This document shows positions 46,850 to 55,563 of a DNA stretch of 64,000 bases, piece by piece. Below the pieces are notes generated by a model. It did not search any database and was not told where the DNA came from. It saw only the letters and a list, made by a program, of their open reading frames with translations. This stretch comes from Billgrantia zhangzhouensis. Its GTDB lineage: Bacteria > Pseudomonadota > Gammaproteobacteria > Pseudomonadales > Halomonadaceae. The DNA lies in assembly GCF_021404465.1 (NCBI RefSeq), contig NZ_JABFTT010000015.1, positions 1 through 64,000 of the forward strand, read 5' to 3'. A program made the translations under genes and the position numbers. Each line of letters starts with the position of its first letter. Within the stretch, counting starts at the first letter, position 1.

Positions 46850-49801
46850 TCAACGGCTCTCTTCTCCCACCGTAACGATGACCCTGACCGCATCCAGCCG
46901 CAGCCGGGTACCTTCGATGGCGCCATCGAGTTCGCGGCGTTCGCGACGCAGCGCCTCGAGCTCCTCCTCGCGCACCGCCGGATTGAGGCGTGCCAGAGCC
47001 TCCAGGCGGGCCAGCTCCCCGTCGAGCTCCCGGCGCATGCGCACCTGGGCGGATTCGACAATGCTCGGCAGCTCACGTTCGGCTTCTTGCTCGCCTTGAG
47101 TGAGCAGGTCGCGCAACTGGTCGTGACGGCTTCGAATCAGGTCGCGGGCCATGGCCTTCTTGACCTTGCGCAGGTTCTTCGACAGGCCAGTGAACGAAAC
47201 CTTGTCGCTGAGCACGGCGCTTGATTCGTCGAGCAGCACGCGCACCGCGGTCGGCGGCAGGAAGCGGTTGACGTGTAGCCGCTTGGGTGCCGGGCAGTAG
47301 GTGCGAAACACCAGTTCAGCCATCAGTCGCCCGGCTGGTATTGCGGGATGCTTGAGCAGCGCCAGGGCGGTATTCCCCATGGTGCCGTCGAGGATGCGTC
47401 CCATCATCTCGCGCAGCAGCGGATGTTCCCAGGAGAGGCGCTGCACGTCGTCGCGGGCCAGGGCGCGCTCACGCGACAGGGTGGCGGTGAAGCCTTCCTC
47501 GCCCTTGGCCAGACCGGGCAGGCCGTCGAGCATCTGCGGGCCGGGCTGCAAGTGCAACAGGCCGCCGCCGAGTTCCTGGCTATCGACACCGAAGATATCC
47601 AGCGACTGGTCGAGGTAGCGCGTCAACGCCGGGTCAGCGTCGAGTTCGCGGATCGCCGTGGCCACCGCTGCGGCGCGAGCTGGGCGACAGGCGTTGAGTT
47701 CAAGCAGGCGGTTGCGTCCCGCGTCGCGCTGGGCCAGGCGGTTCTCGAACAGTGCCCGGGTCTCGTTGATGACGTCTTCCAGCGCTTCGTCGTCGAGCAG
47801 TGCCTCGGCCAAGGCATCGCCGAAGGCGTCGAACAGTTCATTGCCGACGCCGTGGGGCGAAGCGAAGGCATCCATTCCCTCGTTGAACCAGCGCAGCAGG
47901 CGCTCACCGGGGCTGGCCTCGAACAGCGGCACGTGGATCTCGATGGCGTGGCGCTGGCCGATTCGGTCCAGGCGACCGATACGCTGCTCGAGCTGGTCGG
48001 GATGCTGCGGCAGGTCGAACATCACCAGATGACGGCAGAACTGGAAGTTGCGTCCTTCCGAGCCGATTTCCGAGCACACCAGCACCTGGCTGCCCTCTTC
48101 CTCATCGGCAAAGGCGGCTGCCGCACGATCGCGCTCGACCAGCGTGAGTCCTTCGTGGAACACCGGGGCATGCAGCCCGCCCAGTACCCGCAGGGCCTCG
48201 GCCAGGCCCTGGGCGGTTTCGCGACCATGGGCGATCACCAGCACCTTGTCGTTGGCGAAGCCCAGCTCGCCGTCATCGGCAAGCCGCTCCAGCAGCCAGG
48301 TCACGCGTGGATCGATTTGCCACCAAGGCTCGATGTTGAGCGGGTCGTCCGAGAGCGCGCGATAGGTTGTATCGGGGTAGATCAACACATCGGGGTGGTC
48401 GAGCCCGGTCTCGATCAGCAGTTCGTCGAGGTAGTCCTCGTCGCGCTCGAGCTTGCGCAGCACGCGGCGGTAGGCCGAGGGTAGCGCCAGTGTCGCCACG
48501 TGCAGGCGGCGTTCGGGAAAGCCGCCCACATGACGACGGCTGTTGCGGAACATCACTCGACCGGTGCCGTGCCGGTCAAGCAATTGCTCGCGCAGCTGGT
48601 CGCGGGCGCTGGCCTGCTGCTCCGGGCTGCTCTCGGGGTTGGCCAGGATATCCAGCAGGGCCTGGCTGTCGGACTCGTCGATCACCTCCGCCACGCTGCC
48701 GCGAGCGTCGCTGCCGCCTGCGGGGAGCTTTTCCAGGGCGTCGATGGCTTGGGCCACTTCCACATAGTGTTGCTCCTCTTCGCGGAAGGCATCGAGGCTG
48801 TGGTAGCGGTCCGGATCGAGCAGACGCAGGCGGGCGAAATGGCTTTCGAGCCCCATCTGCTCGGGGGTGGCGGTCAGCAGCAGGACGCCCGGCACCGCCT
48901 TCGCCAAGCGTTCGACGCAAGCGTAGCCGGGGCCGACCTGGTCGGCACTCCAGTCGAGGTGATGTGCCTCGTCGACGATCAGCAGATCCCAGTCACTGCT
49001 GGCGGCCTGCTCCTGGCGATGCGGATTGGCGAACAGCCACTCCTGGCTGGCCAGGATCAACTGGCCGGATTCGAAGGGGTTGCTCTCGGCCTGGGCCAGG
49101 CTCTGCTGCTCGTCGAGCAGGGTCACTTCCAGGGCGAAGCGGCGCAGCAGCTCTACCAGCCATTGGTGAGTGAGGCTCGGCGGTACCAGGATCAGGGCGC
49201 GCTGGGCACGACCGGTGAGCAGCATGCGATGCAGGATCAGGCCGGCCTCGATGGTCTTGCCCAGTCCTACCTCGTCGGCCAGGAGCACGCGCGGCGCGTG
49301 GCGGCGGGCCACTTCATCGGCGATGTAGAGCTGGTGCGGAATCAGGTCGATGCGCGGCCCGGCCAGGCCCAGAGCCGGGTTCTGCTCGATGCGATGGTGA
49401 TGATGCAGGGTGCGAAAGCGCAGGTCGAACCAGTCGTTGCGATCGACCTGGCCGGTCAACAGGCGGTCACGGGCCTGATCGAAACGCATGGTATCGGCCA
49501 GGCATGCCTCGGGCAGCTCGCGCAGCTCGCCTTGATCATCCTCACCGATATACACGATCAGCCCATCGACCTCCTTGCTGTCGTCAACGGTCAGGCTCCA
49601 GCCCTCGGCGGACTGGACGCGGTCGCCACTGCCGAAAGCCACGCGGGTTAGCGGGGCCTGTCGGCTGCTGTAGGTTCGGGTTTCCTGGCTGGCGCCGAAT
49701 AGCACGGTGACGCTACGGTGATCGCAACTCAGGATGGTGCCCAGGCCCAGATCGGCCTCGCCGTCGCTGATCCAGCGCTGGCCGGGTGAAAAGTCGCTCA
49801 T
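46850..49801 (-). CDS. rapA: RNA polymerase-associated ATPase RapA
   Basis: A 983-aa Swi2/Snf2-type ATPase that binds RNA polymerase and promotes its recycling after transcription. N-terminal Tudor-like domains (about 1-110), Walker A DEVGLGKT (176-183), DEAHHLDWS in motif II near 280, helicase-C motifs including IGRLDRIGQR, and the RapA-specific C-terminal region. Slightly longer than E. coli RapA (968 aa). Convergent with the epimerase gene; only 27 bp separate the stops. Confidence 0.96.
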   Translation of the reverse strand: MSDFSPGQRWISDGEADLGLGTILSCDHRSVTVLFGASQETRTYSSRQAPLTRVAFGSGDRVQSAEGWSLTVDDSKEVDGLIVYIGEDDQGELRELPEACLADTMRFDQARDRLLTGQVDRNDWFDLRFRTLHHHHRIEQNPALGLAGPRIDLIPHQLYIADEVARRHAPRVLLADEVGLGKTIEAGLILHRMLLTGRAQRALILVPPSLTHQWLVELLRRFALEVTLLDEQQSLAQAESNPFESGQLILASQEWLFANPHRQEQAASSDWDLLIVDEAHHLDWSADQVGPGYACVERLAKAVPGVLLLTATPEQMGLESHFARLRLLDPDRYHSLDAFREEEQHYVEVAQAIDALEKLPAGGSDARGSVAEVIDESDSQALLDILANPESSPEQQASARDQLREQLLDRHGTGRVMFRNSRRHVGGFPERRLHVATLALPSAYRRVLRKLERDEDYLDELLIETGLDHPDVLIYPDTTYRALSDDPLNIEPWWQIDPRVTWLLERLADDGELGFANDKVLVIAHGRETAQGLAEALRVLGGLHAPVFHEGLTLVERDRAAAAFADEEEGSQVLVCSEIGSEGRNFQFCRHLVMFDLPQHPDQLEQRIGRLDRIGQRHAIEIHVPLFEASPGERLLRWFNEGMDAFASPHGVGNELFDAFGDALAEALLDDEALEDVINETRALFENRLAQRDAGRNRLLELNACRPARAAAVATAIRELDADPALTRYLDQSLDIFGVDSQELGGGLLHLQPGPQMLDGLPGLAKGEEGFTATLSRERALARDDVQRLSWEHPLLREMMGRILDGTMGNTALALLKHPAIPAGRLMAELVFRTYCPAPKRLHVNRFLPPTAVRVLLDESSAVLSDKVSFTGLSKNLRKVKKAMARDLIRSRHDQLRDLLTQGEQEAERELPSIVESAQVRMRRELDGELARLEALARLNPAVREEELEALRRERRELDGAIEGTRLRLDAVRVIVTVGEESR

Positions 49802-49999
49802 GATGCCTCGGTCGATGCGGAATACGGTGCGCTGGCTGCTGGCGGAGGAAGTCCCGGCAGCAGCAGGGCGGGGGATTCTAACGCAAAGCCCGCCATGGCT
49901 TAAGGCTGGTGGAGAAGAGTGGGAAATGGTAGGGCGAGGTGGCGGGGAGCGCTGAGCGCCGCGCCGCTCAGCGATTTGCCTGCTCAGGCATTCTGGCTG

Positions 50000-50800
50000 C
50001 TAGTGGCGCCGCAACCAGCCGTCCAGTTGCGCTCGCGAGAGTTCACCCACGTGGCGTTCCACCGCGCGTCCCTCTCGATCGAACAGCACCGTAGTGGGCA
50101 GTCCCGGCGACTCCATGGTCTTCATCATCTCCTGGCTGGGGTCGAGCAGCGGATAGCGGAAAGCCAGCTCTTGTTCATCCAGGTAGCGCACCACCTGTAG
50201 CAGTTCTTCGCCTTGGTTGATCACTACCACGGTAATGCCTTCGCGGGTATCGGCCTCGGCCAGCAGCGGCATCTCACGCAGGCATGGAGGGCACCAGGTG
50301 GCCCATAGGTTGACCACTACCAGGTCGCCGCGCAGTGCCTGCAGCTCGACTGGCTCGCCCTCCAGGTTTTCCAGGGTGACGTCGGGCAGCTCGCGAATTG
50401 GCATGTCGTCACCCAGTGGGGCCAGGGTGACCAATACCAACCACAGCGCTGAGGCGCCAATGGTCAGGCCCATGGCGCCTATCATGGGCAGCAGCCGGTT
50501 GCGCAGTGCCCAGCCGGTCCAGATCAGCGCTGCGAGCAGCCCCCACAGGCCGTGATAGCCGGGTTGCCATAGCTTGAAGATATCCAGCGGGGCGGCGGCA
50601 TAGGCGTCGAAGTTCATGGCAACGTGGCCCAGGCGGGCACCGGCCAACCAGGCCAGCAACAGGCCGTTGTACCAGCGTGCCCGTGCAGCCGGCGACAGCC
50701 CCAGCAGTAGCCAGGCCGCGAGCAACAGCAGCAGGGCGCAGCCAATGGCGTACAGCCGCGGCACGGATATCAGCACGGGGCCCAGGGCAAAGGCGTCCAT
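50000..50800 (-). CDS. Lgt-like membrane domain fused to TlpA-type thioredoxin
   Basis: A 266-aa membrane protein. The N-terminal ~130 residues hold four hydrophobic segments, with GARLGHV (54-60) and PLDIFKLWQPGYHG (71-84) resembling prolipoprotein diacylglyceryl transferase. A TlpA/ResA-like thioredoxin follows, with the active site WCPPC (169-173) and cis-proline in GLPTTVLFD. It should face the periplasm and reduce or exchange disulfides. The Lgt-like part is too short to be a full transferase. ATG 50800 has GGAG 8 nt upstream; an ATG 13 codons earlier lacks one. Confidence 0.8.
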   Translation of the reverse strand: MDAFALGPVLISVPRLYAIGCALLLLLAAWLLLGLSPAARARWYNGLLLAWLAGARLGHVAMNFDAYAAAPLDIFKLWQPGYHGLWGLLAALIWTGWALRNRLLPMIGAMGLTIGASALWLVLVTLAPLGDDMPIRELPDVTLENLEGEPVELQALRGDLVVVNLWATWCPPCLREMPLLAEADTREGITVVVINQGEELLQVVRYLDEQELAFRYPLLDPSQEMMKTMESPGLPTTVLFDREGRAVERHVGELSRAQLDGWLRRH

Positions 50801-50935
50801 TGGCTCAGCTCCGAGAATGAGGGTCGGCGCAAACGGCAAGACCGGGTAGAATCATTGAGTTGCATAACCTTACCGCGTCAGGCAGAGCAAGCCTACTGCT
50901 CACGACCTGCACTGTCACCCCGGCGGGAGCCCTCC

Positions 50936-51178
50936 ATGGCACACAAGTCGTTCGATCCCCTGCGCGCCCTGGCCATCGGCAGCCAGGCGCTGGGCTTCAT
51001 CCTGATCATCACGCTGGAAACCGTGATGGGCGGTGAGGCCGCCCGGCCCTGGCAGGGGGTGACGCTGGCCACCATGGTCGCGTTCGCCCTGGGCCTTGCC
51101 CTGGCCCGGCTCTATCGGCGCAACAGGGCGCGCAAGGAGATGGCTCGCCGTCTGGCGGATGACGATGACGAACCCTGA
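50936..51178 (+). CDS. small two-helix membrane protein
   Basis: An 80-aa hypothetical protein. Two hydrophobic stretches (about 11-30 and 41-60) are followed by a basic segment RLYRRNRARKE and an acidic tail DDDDEP. GGGAG precedes ATG 50936. It ends 10 bp before the phospholipase D gene, so the two are likely cotranscribed. No family recognised. Confidence 0.65.
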   Translation: MAHKSFDPLRALAIGSQALGFILIITLETVMGGEAARPWQGVTLATMVAFALGLALARLYRRNRARKEMARRLADDDDEP

Positions 51179-51188
51179 ACGAGGCGGC

Positions 51189-52745
51189 ATGCGACGAGCC
51201 CGAAGCTGGCGTCTGGTACTCTGCGGCCTGTTGGCTTTCGTGCTGCAGGGCTGTGCCGCTGCGCCAGTGCCACGTGAGCATGGCGTTCCGTTGACCCCAG
51301 CCGAAAGCGAGGCTACCTGGTTAGGCCAATGGGCGCGGCTGAGTGCCTCGGCTCACCCCGGCAAGAGCGGCTTCGCCCTGCTGTCGAGCGGCCAGGATGC
51401 CTTCAGCCTGCGGGTCCTGCTCAGCGAACAGGCCGACCGGCGGCTCGATATCCAGACCTACCTGATGGGCGATGGGCAGACGACCCGAATGTTGCTGCGT
51501 CGTCTGCTGAGTGCCGCCGAGCGGGGTGTCGAAGTGCGCCTGCTGATCGACGACATGGGCGCGGTGGGCCAGGGACGTGAGCTGGCGGCGCTCGACAGCC
51601 ATCCCCACATTCAGGTGCGGGTCTACAACCCTCTGGGCGTAGGTCGCGGGACGCTGATAGGTCGCGTGCTGGCCTCCGCCCCGCAGGCTGCCCGCCAGCA
51701 GCGCCGCATGCACAACAAGCTGTGGATTGCCGACGACTCCCTGGCCATTGTCGGCGGACGCAATCTGGGCGACGAATACTATAGCGCCAGTGAACCGCGC
51801 AACTTCACCGATCTCGATCTGCTGGCTCTCGGACCGGTGGTGGAGCCGTTGTCACACAGCTTTCACCTCTACTGGAACCACGGCCTGGCCCAGCCCGTCG
51901 GACGCTACCACCGTGTTGGCGGGGATGCCTGGCGGGAGCTGCAAGCCTCGCTCGCCGAGTGGTTCGTGACTCATGCCGACTCGCCCTATTTCGCCGATCT
52001 GCGCCAGCGCTATGCCGACGTCGAGCAGGGGGCGCTGGTGGGCAGGCTGCACTGGGGAGAGGGGATTGCCTTGTGGGATGCGCCGGGCAAGCCGGCCTGG
52101 CGCGGCAGACCGGCTCTTGAGCGCACCATGGCCGGCGAACTGCTCAAGCAGGCCGGCGAGCCGAGCGAACGGTTAACGGTCGTGTCCGCCTACTTCGTGC
52201 CGGGCGAGGCCGGTACGCAGCTGCTGCAACGGCTGGCCGAGGCCGGCGTCGAGGTCGAGGTGTTCACCAATTCGCTGGAGGCGACCGACGTGCCGGTCGT
52301 GCATGGCGCCTACCAGCCGCGGCGCCACGCACTGCTTGACAGTGGCGTTGCCCTGTATGAGATGCGTACCGAGAGAGAGCCTGACGACGACGTCGGCTTC
52401 GGCGTGGGCTCTTCGGCCTCCGCCTTGCACATCAAGGCGCTCGGCATCGATCGTGACCGCATCTTCGTCGGCTCGGCCAACGCCGACCCGCGCTCCGTGT
52501 GGTGGAATACGGAAGTCGGGGTGCTGGTCACTAGTCCGGGGCTGGCGGCCGAGCTGCAGGCCCTGGCAGAAATCGGCAAGTCGCCAGCGCTGAGTTACCG
52601 GGTCGAGCAGGATGAGCACGGACGCCTCAACTGGCTGACGGCACACCAGGGGGAAGCGGTCTCGTTCGAGCGCGAGCCCGGCGGTTTCTGGCGTCACCTG
52701 GGGGCCATGCTGGGCAGGATCGCCTGGTTGGAGCCGCTGTTGTAG
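51189..52745 (+). CDS. phospholipase D-family lipoprotein, cardiolipin synthase (ClsC-like)
   Basis: A 518-aa lipoprotein: signal peptide with lipobox LQGC (Cys22). Two HKD motifs, HNKLWIADD (His175) and HIKALGIDRD (His414), each followed by the conserved Gly-Gly or Gly-Ser. This fits cardiolipin or related phosphatidyl transfer, as in ClsC/YmdC, acting at the membrane. ATG 51189 chosen because the signal peptide begins there; an in-frame ATG lies 8 codons upstream. It could alternatively be a secreted phospholipase. Confidence 0.82.
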   Translation: MRRARSWRLVLCGLLAFVLQGCAAAPVPREHGVPLTPAESEATWLGQWARLSASAHPGKSGFALLSSGQDAFSLRVLLSEQADRRLDIQTYLMGDGQTTRMLLRRLLSAAERGVEVRLLIDDMGAVGQGRELAALDSHPHIQVRVYNPLGVGRGTLIGRVLASAPQAARQQRRMHNKLWIADDSLAIVGGRNLGDEYYSASEPRNFTDLDLLALGPVVEPLSHSFHLYWNHGLAQPVGRYHRVGGDAWRELQASLAEWFVTHADSPYFADLRQRYADVEQGALVGRLHWGEGIALWDAPGKPAWRGRPALERTMAGELLKQAGEPSERLTVVSAYFVPGEAGTQLLQRLAEAGVEVEVFTNSLEATDVPVVHGAYQPRRHALLDSGVALYEMRTEREPDDDVGFGVGSSASALHIKALGIDRDRIFVGSANADPRSVWWNTEVGVLVTSPGLAAELQALAEIGKSPALSYRVEQDEHGRLNWLTAHQGEAVSFEREPGGFWRHLGAMLGRIAWLEPLL

Positions 52746-52776
52746 AAGCGTATGGCTCGGCGCACCACCGCCATGC

Positions 52777-54108
52777 TCAGGCGTGGGCGCCGGCGATGCC
52801 CACTCGATTGCGCCCTGCTCGCTTGGCCCGGTAGAGCGCATTGTCGGCGCGGGCCAGCATCGCTTCCGGCCCGTCGCCGCGGCGGTATTCCGCAATGCCC
52901 AGGCTGATGGTCACGTTCAGTCCGTGTAGGCGGGTTTCCGCCACCTGCTGACGCAGCCGCTCAGCAAAGATCGACGCACCCTGGATGGTCGTATCCTGCA
53001 GCAGGATGGCAAACTCCTCGCCGCCCCAACGCGCCAGCATGTCGGTGCTGCGCAGGGCCTGGCTCACCAGCGTGGCAAGGCGCTTGAGTATGCTATCACC
53101 CGTGTCGTGTCCATGCTGGTCGTTGATCGACTTGAACAGGTCGATATCGAATAGCAACAGGGAGAAGGTATTGTCACTGCGCTCGGCTTGACGGATCGCT
53201 TTGCGCATGGTGGTGTCAAAGGCGCGGCGGTTGTGGGCGCCGGTCAGGTGGTCGCGGGTGGCCTGCTGTTCCAGCTCCTCCTCGAGGCGCTTGCGTTCGG
53301 CGATGTTGTGAAATACGCCAATATAGTGGCGTACCTTTCCCGTCTCGTCGGACACGGCCGTGATCGATTGCCACAGCGGATAGATTTCGCCATATTTGTT
53401 GCGGTTCCAGATTTCGCCCTGCCAATGGCCGGTCTCGAGTACGTCCCGCCATAGCTGGGTGTAGAAGGCCTGATCATGCCGGCCAGACTTGAATAGGCGG
53501 GGCGTGTGGCCAATGACCTCTTCCGGAAGGTAGCCAGTGATGTCGGTAAAGGCCTGGTTGACCCGCTCGATACGCATCTCCGAGTCGGTGATCAGGGGCG
53601 CCTGGCCGGTCTGGAACACGCTGGCGAGCAGTCGTAGTTCTTCCTCCTGGCGCTTGCGTTCGGTGATGTCTTCCTTCACCGCCACGAAGCGCACGACCTC
53701 GCCCGTATCGTCGCGCACCGGCGTGATGATCTCGGCTTCCCAGTAGAACTCACCGTTCTTCTTGCGGTTCTGCAGCTCGCCGCGCCACACTTGGCCGCTG
53801 CGTAGCGTCTGCCACAGGTCGCGATAGACCGCCTCGGGCGTGGTACCCGACTGGATCATCGCCGGCGTCTTGCCGATCAGTTCCTCGCGCGAATAACCGG
53901 TCACCTCCAGGAAGCGCTGGTTGACGTACTCGATGCGCCCTTCGGTATCGGTAATCGCGGTCGCCGCCGGGCTCTGCTCCACGGCGATGTGGAGTTGATA
54001 GAATTTGGCGCGCAGCGTGTCGAGGTCGAGGTTGGAGCAATGGGGGCCGGACATGGCGCGCTCGCTGCCGTCAGCGCCATACACTGATGCCTGCTCGTCG
54101 GTCTTCAC
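52777..54108 (-). CDS. PAS-PAS-GGDEF diguanylate cyclase
   Basis: A 443-aa soluble cyclase. PAS 1 (about 38-150) and PAS 2 (about 160-272), each with a PAC-type tail (GEVVRFVAVKEDITERKR; GKVRHYIGVFHNIAERKR), then GGDEF (about 282-443). The catalytic motif is GGEEF (362-366), and RSTD (353-356) five residues before it is the product-inhibition I-site. Active, feedback-controlled c-di-GMP synthesis is expected. GTG start at 54108 preceded by GGAGG; longer in-frame extensions lack homology and would overlap the transposase remnant. Confidence 0.92.
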   Translation of the reverse strand: MKTDEQASVYGADGSERAMSGPHCSNLDLDTLRAKFYQLHIAVEQSPAATAITDTEGRIEYVNQRFLEVTGYSREELIGKTPAMIQSGTTPEAVYRDLWQTLRSGQVWRGELQNRKKNGEFYWEAEIITPVRDDTGEVVRFVAVKEDITERKRQEEELRLLASVFQTGQAPLITDSEMRIERVNQAFTDITGYLPEEVIGHTPRLFKSGRHDQAFYTQLWRDVLETGHWQGEIWNRNKYGEIYPLWQSITAVSDETGKVRHYIGVFHNIAERKRLEEELEQQATRDHLTGAHNRRAFDTTMRKAIRQAERSDNTFSLLLFDIDLFKSINDQHGHDTGDSILKRLATLVSQALRSTDMLARWGGEEFAILLQDTTIQGASIFAERLRQQVAETRLHGLNVTISLGIAEYRRGDGPEAMLARADNALYRAKRAGRNRVGIAGAHA

Positions 54109-54256
54109 GAGCACCCTCCGTACGAGTGGGACTTGTTCTAGAGCAAGTCTCTTATGGGATATGCTTGAGTTGCGGGGCCAGAGTGGCGCTTGCCGGCCCG
54201 ACCGCGCAGCATAGCGTCTTTGCATGGCGCGTTCACGCCAAAATTGTCGCCGTGGC

Positions 54257-54610
54257 TTTGGGTGTAGCACCGTGGCTCGGAGACTCGAGCGGGCGGGGCT
54301 GAACCGTCTGGCCGCTTTCCCGTGTCCTGACCGACAACGGCGCCTGCTACCGATCCAAGCCATTCCATTGCTTGTGCTGGCGCCTGGGGCTAAAGCACAA
54401 GCGCCCCCGGCCCTACACCCCACGCACCAATGGCAAGGCAGAGCGGTTCATCCAGATCGCCCCGCGGGAGTGGGGCTATGCGCGCGCCTACGAGAGTTCA
54501 GAGCAGCGAGGCCAGCATTTGCCGATCTGGCTGCATCAGCACAACTGCATCGCCCGCACGCCAGCTTGGATTACCACCCTCCGTTCAGCCGGCTAGACCT
54601 TTTCCGTGAA
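54257..54610 (+). pseudogene. IS481-type transposase remnant
   Basis: Two fragments of an IS481-family (rve) transposase. A helix-turn-helix end, FGCSTVARRLERAGLNRL (54257-54319), is joined with a change of frame to the catalytic core end VLTDNGACYRSKPF and YTPRTNGKAERFIQ (from 54324). The part holding the first catalytic Asp is deleted. A further shift near 54541-54548 moves the terminal HRPHASLDYHPPFSRLD to another frame. No terminal inverted repeats were found. It marks an old insertion at the edge of the catabolic island. Confidence 0.85.
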
Positions 54611-54689
54611 CACCCTAGTGGATATACACACCTAGCCGAGGCGGTAGCCACAACCGCTGTTACCCCGCTTGGCGCTCGCCTCTTGAGCC

Positions 54690-54860
54690 TCAGTATTGAT
54701 CAGAAAATATGATTATTTAATCTGATAAATCGTTTTGTATTTTATCAATTGCTATCCTAGCATCTGACCCAGGTCAATATTTAATCAATTTCTTCTTCTG
54801 GAATCTGACTTAGATCAATAAATGGCAGCCTCCAGGCCGGCTGTATAAGAACAAGCGACG
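54690..54860 (+). promoter_or_regulatory. AT-rich control region of the catabolic cluster
   Basis: About 170 bp that are strikingly AT-rich against a GC-rich background, directly upstream of the GST gene. A possible extended -10 (TGCTATCCT, 54750-54758) has no clear -35. Two dyads follow (listed separately). Low GC suggests foreign or strongly regulated promoter DNA. Confidence 0.6.
54762..54820 (+). promoter_or_regulatory. two dyad operators in 41-bp direct repeat
   Basis: ATCTGACCCAGGTCAATA (54762-54779) and ATCTGACTTAGATCAATA (54803-54820) share 15 of 18 bases. Each holds a 12-bp dyad: TGACC-CA-GGTCA (54765-54776), perfect, and TGACT-TA-GATCA (54806-54817), imperfect. Centres are 41 bp apart, about four helical turns, placing both on the same DNA face. 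Likely operator pair for the cluster; the cognate regulator is not identified. Confidence 0.65.
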
Positions 54861-54874
54861 ATGTGGAGACGCCA

Positions 54875-55489
54875 GTGAAACTCTATCTTTCGATCAATTC
54901 CCCCTATGCGCGCAAAGTGCGCGTCGCCATCTACGAGCTTGGCATCGGCCAGCGCATCGAGATGGTGGAAACCGATCCGCGAGACCCCTCCACGGGGTTC
55001 TGGGACATCAATCCCCTGGGCAAGATCCCGGCTCTGTCGCTTGCCGATGGCGGCACGATCCACGACTCCCCCGTCATCGGCGAGTACATTAACGAATGGG
55101 CGGATGGCGACCTGTTGCCGAAGGATGCCGCGCGGCGTTGGCGAGCCCGGACACTGGTGGCCCTGGGCGACGGTATCCTGGACGCCGGTATGGCGGTGCG
55201 CCTGGAAGGCATGCGTCCGGAGCACGAGCAATCCGCCGCCTGGGTGGAGAAGCAGTTGGCGACCGCGCAGCGTGGTGTGGATGCCCTGGAGCGCTTGTTA
55301 CCGGAGTACGAGGATCGGGTCGATCTAGGGTCCATCTGCGTGGCGTGCACCTTGGCCTGGCTCATGTTCCGTCATGAGTCGCAGCAGTGGCTGAGTGGAC
55401 GCGAGCGCTTGGCGGCCTGGTTCGAGGATTTCGATTGCCGCGAATCCATGCGATCCACACGTCCCGGACTTTCTCTCAAGACCTCTTGA
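54875..55489 (+). CDS. glutathione S-transferase family protein
   Basis: A 204-aa cytosolic GST. The thioredoxin-like N-domain begins MKLYLSINSPYARKVRVAI, with Ser9 or nearby as candidate catalytic residue, cis-Pro52 in GKIPALSL, and the glutathione gamma-Glu contact DSPVIGEYI (64-72). An all-helical C-domain follows. GTG 54875 has GGAG six bases before it; an in-frame GTG four codons earlier is less likely. First gene of the TRAP/FAH/dioxygenase cluster. It could isomerise or conjugate a pathway intermediate, as GST-type isomerases do beside FAH hydrolases in gentisate and homogentisate degradation. Confidence 0.85.
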   Translation: MKLYLSINSPYARKVRVAIYELGIGQRIEMVETDPRDPSTGFWDINPLGKIPALSLADGGTIHDSPVIGEYINEWADGDLLPKDAARRWRARTLVALGDGILDAGMAVRLEGMRPEHEQSAAWVEKQLATAQRGVDALERLLPEYEDRVDLGSICVACTLAWLMFRHESQQWLSGRERLAAWFEDFDCRESMRSTRPGLSLKTS

Positions 55490-55563
55490 GCACGCGCAGC
55501 CATGCCTTTCGGCGGCTGCGTCCTTGGCAGATATAACAATATTTTCTAATGGAGTGCCTAGCA

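Noticed and set aside
53188..53454. Short plus-strand ORFs over the GGDEF gene at 52777-54108
   Set aside because: Shadow frames of a clearly conserved PAS-GGDEF protein on the minus strand.
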